From: Dichotomicrobium sp046543175
GTDB taxonomy: Bacteria > Pseudomonadota > Alphaproteobacteria > Rhizobiales > Rhodomicrobiaceae
DNA length: 10,042 bases
Assembly: GCA_046543175.1 (NCBI GenBank)
Contig: JBKGZY010000095.1
Span: 1-10,042, forward strand
Direction: 5' to 3'
The notes below the pieces were generated by a model that was not told where the DNA came from, searched no databases, and worked only from the letters and a program-made list of their open reading frames with translations. The translations under genes and the position numbers were made by a program. Of this stretch, positions 1-6,481 are shown in pieces; positions within the stretch are counted from its first letter, which is position 1, and each line of letters starts with the position of its first letter.

Positions 1-50
1 TCATCCCGTGCGCGCCGCGGGATGCAATCCGGCGGCGCAGACACGGGATC
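1..50. repeat. Palindromic intergenic element, copy 1 (long hairpin)
   Basis: An outer 8-bp perfect arm pair (3-10 with 42-49, ATCCCGTG/CACGGGAT) encloses an inner stem (12-23 with 27-38) that pairs at 11 of 12 positions around a 3-nt loop. The whole element can fold into one long GC-rich hairpin. Its ends (TCATCCCG...CGGGATC) resemble short palindromic repeats that are scattered between genes in many alphaproteobacterial genomes; that family assignment comes from memory of the pattern. It could also help end or stabilise the atpF transcript. The window edge hides whether a T-run follows. Confidence 0.6.
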
Positions 51-71
51 GTTCTTGGCCGAAGGCATCCC

Positions 72-122
72 GATCCCGGGTCAGCAGCGCACCACTTCGT
101 GCTGCGCCGCGCCCGGGATGAC
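72..122. repeat. Palindromic intergenic element, copy 2, inverted relative to copy 1
   Basis: Perfect 8-bp arms at 73-80 (ATCCCGGG) and 112-119 (CCCGGGAT) flank about 31 nt of partly self-complementary sequence (for example 82-86 with 100-104). Read on the minus strand it runs GTCATCCCGGG...CCCGGGATC, the same end pattern that copy 1 shows on the plus strand, so the two form an inverted doublet about 20 bp apart. It begins 22 bp past the atpF stop codon and is the first structure the Fo transcript would meet. No T-run follows it, so it is not a classical terminator. Confidence 0.6.
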
Positions 123-143
123 GTATGCCGCTCGTGGCGCGGT

Positions 144-629
144 TCAGTGGGTTCCGGCCTGCTTCTTGAGCTGGGAAACGCTCTGGCCGATCAGTTCGCG
201 CGCCCTGGCGTCGTCGAGCTTTTCCGAAATGATGGTCTCGGCCGCCTCCACGGAGGCATCCACGGCCCGGCTGCGCACCTCCGCGACCGCCTGGGCCTCG
301 GCCCGCGCGATCTTCTCGTCGGCCATCTTCATGCGGCGGTCGAGCATGTCCTGGAACGTCTTGCGCGTTTCCTCGGCATAGGCCTGGGCCTCGCGCTCGG
401 CCTGGGCGATGATCTCCTGGCTTTCCTGCTCGGCGTCGCGCTGCTTGCGCTGGTAATCGGCGAGGATGGATTGCGCCTCCTCGCGCAGCCGCCGGGCCTC
501 GGAAAGCTCCTTCTGGATGTTCTCGGCCCGCTTGTCGAGCGTGGAAATCACCTTGCGCGGGATGGCGAAATAGACCAGCAGCGCCACGAACAACAGGAAA
601 GCGACGGCGACCCAGAATGTTGCGTCCAT
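144..629 (-). CDS. atpF: F-type ATP synthase subunit b (Fo peripheral stalk)
   Basis: This is one of the two b-type stalk subunits that hold the F1 head still against the Fo motor at the cytoplasmic membrane. The 161-residue protein has one N-terminal membrane helix (about residues 3-22, starting MDATFWVAVAFLLF), then a long Glu/Arg/Ala-rich amphipathic helix to the C-terminus, the usual b-subunit build and length. The MDATFW opening is typical of the alphaproteobacterial b rather than b'. I chose the ATG at 629 over the GTG directly before it: the ATG overlaps the atpF' stop by one base (TGATG) and has GGAG 7 nt upstream. The overlap suggests coupled translation. It is the last gene of the Fo operon seen here. 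Confidence 0.95.
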   Translation of the reverse strand: MDATFWVAVAFLLFVALLVYFAIPRKVISTLDKRAENIQKELSEARRLREEAQSILADYQRKQRDAEQESQEIIAQAEREAQAYAEETRKTFQDMLDRRMKMADEKIARAEAQAVAEVRSRAVDASVEAAETIISEKLDDARARELIGQSVSQLKKQAGTH

Positions 630-1126
630 CACGCGGCTCCGTGTTTGGCGGCGGCGCGCGAGACCGCATCATCGAGGGCTTGCTGGCTCACCTGTTCGCC
701 GAGCAATTGCTCGACCAGTGCGGCCGTCGTCTCGCGGGCGATCTCCTCGACATGCGACAGCGCCTCCTGCTTGGTCCGGGCGATCTCGGCCTCGGCGCGT
801 TCCAGCTTTTCCGCGACCTCGGCCTCGACGCTGGCGCGCTCGCGCTCCAGTTCCTCGTTCAGCTTGTCGCGGGTCTGCTGGGCGATGGCGTTCGCCTTGG
901 CCTTGGCGTCGGCCAGCGCCTGCTCGTAGGCGGCGATCGCCTCGTCCGTCTCCTGGCGCAACTGCTCGGCCTGCGCCAGATCGTTGGCGATCCGGTCCTT
1001 GCGCTCCTCCAGCACGGTGGCGATGCGCGGCAGGGCTACGCGCGCCATCAGCAGGTAGAGGGCCACGAAGGTGATGAGCAGCCAGATCAGTTGTGGCGCG
1101 TAATCGGCGAATTCCAACTGGGGCAT
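629..1126 (-). CDS. atpF': F-type ATP synthase subunit b' (Fo peripheral stalk)
   Basis: This is the second, diverged b-type subunit; b and b' form a heterodimeric stalk in photosynthetic bacteria and most alphaproteobacteria. The 165-residue protein starts MPQLEFADYAPQLIWLLITF, with a membrane helix at about residues 11-30, the ALPRI segment that commonly follows it in b', and then a continuous charged helix rich in Glu, Ala and Arg. A Shine-Dalgarno sequence GAGAGG lies 5 nt before the ATG. It overlaps atpF at its 3' end and follows atpE after 114 bp. Many alphaproteobacterial b' proteins have a low-complexity N-terminal tail before the helix; this one does not, whereas the a subunit in the same operon has such a tail. 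Some annotations call this gene atpG or atpF2. Confidence 0.93.
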   Translation of the reverse strand: MPQLEFADYAPQLIWLLITFVALYLLMARVALPRIATVLEERKDRIANDLAQAEQLRQETDEAIAAYEQALADAKAKANAIAQQTRDKLNEELERERASVEAEVAEKLERAEAEIARTKQEALSHVEEIARETTAALVEQLLGEQVSQQALDDAVSRAAAKHGAA

Positions 1127-1179
1127 GAACGCCTCTCAAGCTGTGGCGTGTGCGTCAGTCTTTGCACCCGACGAGGCCA

Positions 1180-1214
1180 AGACGGCGGCGCGCCCATTGG
1201 CCAAGCCGCCCCGT
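1180..1214 (-). other. Intercistronic stem-loop between atpE and atpF'
   Basis: Arms 1180-1188 (GACGGCGGC) and 1204-1214 (GCCGCCCCGTC) pair with a 2-nt bulge around a loop of about 15 nt. The structure lies in the 114-bp gap just downstream of atpE on the transcribed strand, with no T-run after it. In atp operons the c subunit is needed in far more copies than its neighbours, and RNA structures near atpE can adjust relative yield. That role is inference here. Chance pairing in GC-rich DNA is the alternative. Confidence 0.35.
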
Positions 1215-1240
1215 CCGGCCGCGACCCGAAACTCCGTCTC

Positions 1241-1468
1241 TTAAAAGACGAACAGGATGATGAGCGCGACCACCAGGCCGAACAGGCCCGTCGCTTCGGC
1301 CAGCGCGAAGCCCAGCAGAAGGTTGGGGAACTGGCCGGGCGCCGCAGACGGATTGCGGAGCGCGCCGGAAAGATAGTTGCCGAACACGGTGCCGATGCCC
1401 ACGCCCGCGCCGACGAGCGCGATACAGGCGAGACCCGCGCCGATGAGCTTGGCTGCTGCTGGATCCAT
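1241..1468 (-). CDS. atpE: F-type ATP synthase subunit c (proton-carrying ring)
   Basis: This is the proteolipid that forms the rotating c-ring and carries protons through Fo. The 75-residue protein is a helical hairpin: TM1 about residues 8-30 with the glycine series G20-x-G22-x-G24-x-G26, a polar loop R38-N39-P40, and TM2 about 50-74 with the essential carboxylate E58 in ALAEATGLFGL. TM1 lacks the Gln of Na+-binding c subunits, so proton coupling is expected. The ATG at 1468 gives the MDPAAAKLIGAG start usual for alphaproteobacteria and has GAGGAG about 7 nt upstream, the strongest Shine-Dalgarno in the operon, fitting high c demand. The reading frame stays open further upstream, but that part does not look coding. 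Confidence 0.97.
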   Translation of the reverse strand: MDPAAAKLIGAGLACIALVGAGVGIGTVFGNYLSGALRNPSAAPGQFPNLLLGFALAEATGLFGLVVALIILFVF

Positions 1469-1523
1469 AGGTTTTCTCCTCAGGTTTTCGATTAAGGGCT
1501 CAGAACGTTTGCCGGTTGACGAT

Positions 1524-2414
1524 TCAGTGATGCGGGTTGAGCGCATCGTTCAAATAGATGCAGCTCAGCACCGCGAAGACGAAGGCTTGCAGGAAGGCGA
1601 TCAGCACTTCCAGCGCGGTGAAGGCGACAGTGAAGATCAGCGGCGCCCATCCGCCCGCGACGCCGAGCGCCACGACGAAGCCGCCGAACACCTTCAGCAT
1701 GGTATGTCCGGCCATCATGTTGGCGAACAGACGCACCGACAGGCTGAACGGGCGCACGAGATAGGACAGGATCTCGATGGGCACCAGCAGCGGCAGAAGC
1801 CAGATCGGCACGCCGGCCGGCACGAACATGCCGAGAAACTTGGTGCCGTTCTTCACGATGCCGATGACGGTGACGCCGATGAACACCACGAGCGCGAGCG
1901 CTGCGGTGATGACGATATGACTCGTCACCGTGAAGGCGTAGGGCAGCATCCCCAGCATGTTCATCGCGAGAATGTAGAAGAACAGCGTGAAAATGAACGG
2001 GAAATACGGCATTCCCCGGCTGCCGGCGTTCTCGCGCACCATGTCGGCGGTGAATTCGTAGGACAGTTCGGCGAGCGACTGGAAGCGGTCGGGCACAAGG
2101 GCGCGGCCGCGCATGCTGCCGATCATGAAGAAGCTGATCAGCGCGACCCCGATGACCATCATCAGCGAGGAATTGGTGAAGGAGGCGTCGAGGCCGAAGA
2201 TGTTCAACTCGACGAGGCGCTTGATCTCGAACTGATGCATCGGATCGAGCGCGGCCGACAGCGAGGATTCGCCGCCATGTGCGGCGTCGGCGGCGCCGTG
2301 CGCCGCTTCCTCGGCACCCGTCTCCGCGCCCTGTCCGGTTTCGGCGCCCGTCTCCGGCGCGGCCGCACCATTCTCCTGCGCGTCGGCGGCGCTTTCTGCG
2401 CTTTCGTTTTCCAC
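1524..2414 (-). CDS. atpB: F-type ATP synthase subunit a, with acidic N-terminal extension
   Basis: Subunit a supplies the two proton half-channels next to the c-ring. The core, from DPMHQFEIKRL onward (about residue 57), is a normal a subunit: membrane segments near 82-101, 138-161, 166-187, 204-220 and 258-288. The essential arginine is R228 in SLSVRLFANMMAGH, and the last helix carries E269 and Q276. Ahead of it lie about 56 Ala/Glu/Gly-rich residues with repeated ETGA, roughly a dozen Asp/Glu and no Lys or Arg. I chose the GTG at 2414 because AGGGA lies 7 nt upstream, overlapping the atpI stop. An ATG at 2459 would overlap atpI by 35 bp; the ATG at 2240 matches the usual short form but has no Shine-Dalgarno. 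The core is certain and the exact start is not. Confidence 0.93.
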   Translation of the reverse strand: MENESAESAADAQENGAAAPETGAETGQGAETGAEEAAHGAADAAHGGESSLSAALDPMHQFEIKRLVELNIFGLDASFTNSSLMMVIGVALISFFMIGSMRGRALVPDRFQSLAELSYEFTADMVRENAGSRGMPYFPFIFTLFFYILAMNMLGMLPYAFTVTSHIVITAALALVVFIGVTVIGIVKNGTKFLGMFVPAGVPIWLLPLLVPIEILSYLVRPFSLSVRLFANMMAGHTMLKVFGGFVVALGVAGGWAPLIFTVAFTALEVLIAFLQAFVFAVLSCIYLNDALNPHH

Positions 2415-2421
2415 GCTTCGT

Positions 2422-2427
2422 TCCCTA
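2422..2427 (-). promoter_or_regulatory. Ribosome binding site that decides the atpB start
   Basis: On the minus strand TAGGGA combines the atpI stop codon (TAG, 2425-2427) with a Shine-Dalgarno AGGGA (2422-2426) placed 7 nt before the GTG at 2414. This supports translation of the long, extended form of subunit a, coupled to the end of atpI. No ATG, GTG or TTG occurs in frame between 2414 and the ATG at 2240. Confidence 0.6.
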
Positions 2428-2808
2428 GCCGTTATCGCCGCTGCCGCGGCCACCACCATTCTGCGGCTGCATTCGCTGGGCGGTGCGCACCGCGTTCAGG
2501 ATGCCCGCGCCGCAGCCCAGCAGTAAGAACACGATCAGGAAGGCCGGTGCCGTGCCCAGCCAGTCGTCCAGCGCCCACCCGATAACACCGCCGATCGCAA
2601 CACCAACCACCATCTCCGCGCCGAGCCGGAAGGCCATGCCGAGCGCGCCGGCGCGTTCGCTTCTCTCCTCGTTGTCCGCCCCCTTGCGGGCCTTGACTTC
2701 GTTGAGCCTGTCGCCAAGCGCGTCAAGACGCTCGCGGATCGTCTTCGTTGTCCCGGCATCGGCGCGGCGGCCGTCCGGTTCCCGATTGTCGTGATCGTTC
2801 TGGCCCAT
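2425..2808 (-). CDS. atpI: ATP synthase protein I (AtpI/AtpZ family)
   Basis: This is the small membrane protein encoded first in many atp operons. Relatives have been linked to c-ring assembly or Mg2+/Ca2+ handling; it is not part of the finished enzyme. The 127-residue protein has a hydrophilic charged N-terminal half (about 1-55), then two membrane helices at about 58-82 (GMAFRLGAEMVVGVAIGGVI) and 88-112 (PAFLIVFLLLGCGAGILNAV). The glycine-rich first helix, the D-D-W-L-G-T-x-P turn and the G-x-G-x-x-N-x-x-R end fit the family. A short glycine-rich tail follows. The ATG at 2808 has GGAG 5 nt upstream; a TTG at 2862 in the same frame lacks one. It heads the Fo operon. Confidence 0.88.
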   Translation of the reverse strand: MGQNDHDNREPDGRRADAGTTKTIRERLDALGDRLNEVKARKGADNEERSERAGALGMAFRLGAEMVVGVAIGGVIGWALDDWLGTAPAFLIVFLLLGCGAGILNAVRTAQRMQPQNGGGRGSGDNG

Positions 2809-2832
2809 CTTGGCTCCGGCGTCGAGGGGCCC

Positions 2833-2853
2833 GGGCCGCAGAGGAAACGGCCC
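2833..2853 (-). promoter_or_regulatory. Stem-loop in the leader of the atp Fo operon
   Basis: A perfect 6-bp GC stem (2833-2838 with 2848-2853, GGGCCG/CGGCCC) encloses a 9-nt loop. It lies between the predicted promoter and the atpI Shine-Dalgarno (GGAG at 2814-2817), and so inside the expected 5' untranslated region of roughly 55 nt. It could affect leader stability or ribosome access; chance pairing cannot be excluded. Confidence 0.3.
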
Positions 2854-2870
2854 CGTGTTCAACCGCGCGC

Positions 2871-2899
2871 AACTTAGTCAGGGGCGCGCGGAGTGTCAA
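2871..2899 (-). promoter_or_regulatory. Sigma70-type promoter for the atp Fo operon
   Basis: On the minus strand a perfect -35 hexamer TTGACA (2894-2899) is followed after exactly 17 bp by a weaker -10 hexamer TAAGTT (2871-2876). Transcription would begin near 2864, about 55 nt before the atpI ATG. The site lies in the 169-bp gap between the smc stop and atpI, the only sizeable gap upstream of the operon. It suggests strong basal transcription independent of smc. Confidence 0.65.
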
Positions 2900-2933
2900 G
2901 CACTGGCGCAGCACCCCTAGAGGCTTGTTTTAT

Positions 2934-2978
2934 CGCGAGAATTCGCGGCCAACGGGAACGCTGCGGCGCTTTGGCGCC
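2934..2978 (-). terminator. Possible weak terminator structures after smc
   Basis: Two short hairpins follow the end of smc on the minus strand. One is GGCGC/GCGCC (2974-2978 with 2965-2969, 4-nt loop), which touches the stop codon. The other is CGCGA/TCGCG (2943-2947 with 2934-2938, 4-nt loop). Neither is followed by a T-run (the second runs into ATAAAACAAG), so intrinsic termination would be inefficient. Read-through into the atp operon or Rho-dependent ending are both possible. Confidence 0.25.
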
Positions 2979-5900
2979 TAGCTGGCCTCCAGAAAACGCT
3001 CCGCCGTGCGCAGATCGACGGAGACAAGCTGGCTGACGCCCTTTTCCGCCATCGTCACGCCGAACAGGCGGTGCATCCGCGACATCGTCATCGGGTGGTG
3101 GGTGATGACGAGGAAGCGGGTCTGCGTCGAACCGCCCATCTCCTCCATGAGATTGCAGAAACGGTCGACATTGGCGTCGTCCAGCGGCGCGTCCACCTCG
3201 TCCAGCACGCAGATGGGCGAGGGGTTCGTCAGGAACACCGCAAAGATCAGGGCGAGCGCCGTCAGCGCCTTCTCGCCGCCGGAGAGCAGGGTGAGCACCT
3301 GCGACTTTTTGCCCGGCGGCCGCGCCACGATTTCCAGCCCGGCTTCCAGCGGATCGTCCGATTCGATCAACTCCAGCCGCGCCTCGCCGCCGGCGAACAG
3401 CACGCTGAACAGGTGTTCGAAGTGGTTGTTGACCGTCTCGAAGGCATCCAGCAGGCGCTTGCGCCCTTCCTTGTTCAGGCTCGCGATGCCATTGCGCAGC
3501 TTGGAGATGGCCTGCTCGAGGTCTTCGTGCTCCTGCTGCATGCCGCCGTACTGCTCTTCAAGCTCCTGCGCTTCTTCTTCAGCGCGCAGGTTCACGCCGC
3601 CAAGGCGCTCGCGGTCGCCGCGCAGCTTGTGGATGCGCCGGTCAAGCTCCTCGGCGTCCGGCAACTGCGCGCCAGCCTCGAAGCCGGCGATCCGGAGGCA
3701 TTCCTCGGGCGCGCAGTCGAGGTTTTCGCGGATGGAATGGGCGCGTTCGGAGCGGCGCTGGCGCGCGGCTTCGAGCTGCGCTTCAAGGCGCGCGCGCTTT
3801 TCCTTTGCCGCGCTCAACCGGCTCTGGATGTCGCGCAGGTGCTTGGCGTTGTCGCGCAGCGAGGACTCGGCCTCGGCGAGCTTGTCGGCCGCTTCGCGCC
3901 GCGCCGCCTCGGCCTGCTCGATTTCGGCAAACAGCTTCTCCCGCCGCTGCGCCGCGGATTCGGGGATGCCCGCTAATTCTTCGAGTTCGGATCTGGTCTG
4001 TTCCGAGCGTGCTTCGAGATCGGTGATCTGCGCGCTGGCGGCATCGCGCCGCTTGGCCGCGCGGGTCAGTTCGGCGGCGATGCCTTGCAGCCGGTCGTGG
4101 CGCTGCTTGCGGTCGCGCTCGATGCCGTCGAGGCGCGAGCGCGCCTGCGAGTAGGCATCGCGTTTCCCGCTCACGACCGCCTGCGCTTCACTAACCGACT
4201 GTTCGAGCGCGCTTGTATCGGCCAGCGCCTCCAGCGCTGCGCGCGCTTCGGCACGCTGATTCCGCGCGTCTTCCAGATCGGCCGCGATGCGGTTCTGGCC
4301 CTCGACCAGCGCGGCGCGCTTCTGCCCGGTTTTCTGCGCCTCGCGTTCCGCCTTGGCCAGTGCATCGCGGGCGCGGGACAATCCGGCCTGCGTCTCGCGC
4401 CAATGGGCGCGCAGGCGTTTGTCGTCGTCGGCCAGCCCGGATGCGTGTTCGGCGGCCTGCTTCTGCTGGGCTTCGGCCTCGTCCGCCGCCCGGCTCAGCC
4501 GTTCGACCTCGGCCGTCAGTTCGTCCAGCCGGTTGCGCTCGGCCAGGCGCTTGGCCGCGGCTGTCGGCGCATCGGCGGCGGCGTGGACGCCGTCCCAGCG
4601 CCAGAGATCGCCACGCGTCGTGACCAGCCGCTGGCCCGGCGCGAGCATGGCCGCAAGGCGCGGGCCGTCGGCCGGGTCCACCAGCCCGATCTGGCGCAGC
4701 CGCCGGGTGAGCACGTCGGGGGCGCGCACGAACTCGGTGAAGGGTGTCGCGCCGGCGGGCAGGGCAGGGTCGCCGCTGGCATCGCCCGTGCCGGCCCAGT
4801 GCGCCGGCGCGCGCCTGTCGGCGGGCATGTCGAGATCGTCGCCCAGCGCCGCGCCGAGCGCGGCTTCATAGCCGGGGGCGACGCGGATTTCATCGACGAT
4901 CGGGCGCCACTGATCGCTTTCATCGGGGCGCAGCAGCTTGATGAGCGTGGCGGCCTCGGTTTCGAGCTCGCGGGCTTTGAGGCGGGTCTGCGAGGCGTGT
5001 TCGCGGGCCTCCTTCTCGCGGGCGCGCGCCTCAGCCAGCGCCGTCTCCGCCTCGCCGGTGCGCGCCTCGACATCGCCGACCGCTTCGCCCAGCCGCGTCA
5101 CTTCGGCCTGAAGCGTGGCGATCTCCGATTGTTCGCCGAGCGCGGCATCGACCTCAGCCAGGTCGCGGGCAAGGCGCTCCTGCTGCTCGGTGAGACTGGC
5201 GATGCGCTTGTCGGCCTGGCCGATCTGCCCTTCAAGCTCGCGCCGACGCGCGCGCAGATCCGCGGCCTGCGAGGTCAGGTCCGACAGGCGCTGCTCGGCG
5301 GCTTCAAGGTCATGGCTCGCGGTCTCCACCGCCTGCGCGGCTTCGGCCCGGCCATCGTCGGTATCATCCTGCTGGCGCAGCGCGGCCTCTTCGGCCTCGA
5401 GCTGGCCGATGGTCTGGGCGGCGTCCTCCATCATTTCGCGTTCGCGCGAAATGTCGGCGGCGATCTGTTCGAGGCGCTGTTGAAGCTCCTTCTGGCGCGC
5501 GGCCGCGCGCGCTTCTTCCTGTTCCAGCGTCTGCTGCTCGACCTGGAGCCGGTGGAGAACTGCCGCGCGTGTCGCTTCCTCGTCGCGCAGCGGCTGGATC
5601 GAATCGCTGCCCTCGCTTTCGGCGCGCGTGGCGGCGGACTCCGCCTGCGTGAGCTGGCCGACCTCGCGCATCGCCTCTTGCAGGGCTGCTTCTTCCTCGG
5701 CCACTTTCTCGTTCGCCTGCTGGAACAGGATGTGATGCTGGACAGCCTCGGCCTGGCGCAGTTCCTCGGAAATCTCGCGGTACTTGCGCGCCTGCCGGGC
5801 CTGGCGCTTCAGGCTTTGCAGTTGCGAGCTGACCTGGCCCATGACGTCCTGAAGCCGTTCGAGATTGGACTCGGCGGCCTTGAGCCTCAGTTCGGCCTCG

Positions 5901-6433
5901 TGCCGGCGGCCATGCAGCCCGGCGATCCCGGCGGCATCCTCCAGGATGCGGCGGCGCTGTTCCGGCTTGGCGCTGACGATCTCGCCGATGCGCCCTTGCT
6001 GCACCAGCGCCTGCGAGCGCGCGCCGGTGGCGGCGTCGGCGAACAGCAGCTGCACGTCGCGGGCGCGGGCCTCGCGGCCGTTGACCTTGTAGGTCGAGCC
6101 GGATTCGCGCTGGATGCGCCGCGCGATCTCGATATTGTCGGTGTCGTTGAAGGCGGCCGGCGCACGGCGCGCGCTGTTGTCCAGATAGATCGTGACTTCG
6201 GCGGTGTCGCGCGCCGGGCGGGCATCGGTGCCGGAGAAGATGACGTCGTCCATCGCCGAGCCGCGCATGCTCTTGTAGGAGGTCTCCCCCATCACCCAGC
6301 GCAGCGCTTCCAGCAGGTTGGACTTGCCGCAGCCATTGGGGCCGACGACCCCGGTGAGACCGGGCTCGATCAAGAGCTCAGCGGGTTCGACGAAGGACTT
6401 GAAGCCCAGCAGTTTCAGGCGGGTGATTTGCAC
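2978..6433 (-). CDS. smc: Chromosome segregation ATPase SMC
   Basis: This is the ATPase of bacterial condensin, which with ScpA and ScpB (not in this window) extrudes DNA loops and helps separate sister chromosomes. The 1151-residue protein has an N-terminal ATPase half with Walker A GPNGCGKSN (31-39) and Q-loop region VQQGRIGEIVSAKP (about 144-157), a first coiled coil (about 175-500), a hinge (about 503-628), a second coiled coil (about 635-1000), and a C-terminal ATPase half with signature LSGGEK (1050-1055) and Walker B ICVLDEVD (1074-1081). The hinge ends in GDLWRWDG instead of the glycine-rich end of Bacillus-type SMC. I chose the GTG at 6433: GAGAGGG lies 8 nt upstream and the protein then starts MQITRLKLLGFKSFVEP as its relatives do. 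A TTG at 6454 has no Shine-Dalgarno. It lies 48 bp after the DsbA-like lipoprotein gene, probably in the same operon. Confidence 0.96.
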   Translation of the reverse strand: MQITRLKLLGFKSFVEPAELLIEPGLTGVVGPNGCGKSNLLEALRWVMGETSYKSMRGSAMDDVIFSGTDARPARDTAEVTIYLDNSARRAPAAFNDTDNIEIARRIQRESGSTYKVNGREARARDVQLLFADAATGARSQALVQQGRIGEIVSAKPEQRRRILEDAAGIAGLHGRRHEAELRLKAAESNLERLQDVMGQVSSQLQSLKRQARQARKYREISEELRQAEAVQHHILFQQANEKVAEEEAALQEAMREVGQLTQAESAATRAESEGSDSIQPLRDEEATRAAVLHRLQVEQQTLEQEEARAAARQKELQQRLEQIAADISREREMMEDAAQTIGQLEAEEAALRQQDDTDDGRAEAAQAVETASHDLEAAEQRLSDLTSQAADLRARRRELEGQIGQADKRIASLTEQQERLARDLAEVDAALGEQSEIATLQAEVTRLGEAVGDVEARTGEAETALAEARAREKEAREHASQTRLKARELETEAATLIKLLRPDESDQWRPIVDEIRVAPGYEAALGAALGDDLDMPADRRAPAHWAGTGDASGDPALPAGATPFTEFVRAPDVLTRRLRQIGLVDPADGPRLAAMLAPGQRLVTTRGDLWRWDGVHAAADAPTAAAKRLAERNRLDELTAEVERLSRAADEAEAQQKQAAEHASGLADDDKRLRAHWRETQAGLSRARDALAKAEREAQKTGQKRAALVEGQNRIAADLEDARNQRAEARAALEALADTSALEQSVSEAQAVVSGKRDAYSQARSRLDGIERDRKQRHDRLQGIAAELTRAAKRRDAASAQITDLEARSEQTRSELEELAGIPESAAQRREKLFAEIEQAEAARREAADKLAEAESSLRDNAKHLRDIQSRLSAAKEKRARLEAQLEAARQRRSERAHSIRENLDCAPEECLRIAGFEAGAQLPDAEELDRRIHKLRGDRERLGGVNLRAEEEAQELEEQYGGMQQEHEDLEQAISKLRNGIASLNKEGRKRLLDAFETVNNHFEHLFSVLFAGGEARLELIESDDPLEAGLEIVARPPGKKSQVLTLLSGGEKALTALALIFAVFLTNPSPICVLDEVDAPLDDANVDRFCNLMEEMGGSTQTRFLVITHHPMTMSRMHRLFGVTMAEKGVSQLVSVDLRTAERFLEAS

Positions 6434-6481
6434 GGCAGGCGCCCTCTCGCTCAACAGGACCGGGAAGCGGGAAGCCCAAGC

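Noticed and set aside
1377..2585. Plus-strand frame of about 402 codons opposite atpB and atpI, rich in His, Gln, Glu and Arg
   Set aside because: Antisense shadow of membrane helices in atpB; the real minus-strand genes have conserved catalytic residues and good start signals.
3006..4154. Plus-strand open frames opposite the 3' part of smc
   Set aside because: Composition is Ser/Arg/Ala-rich low complexity, the typical shadow of a coiled-coil gene; no credible ribosome binding site and no family resemblance.
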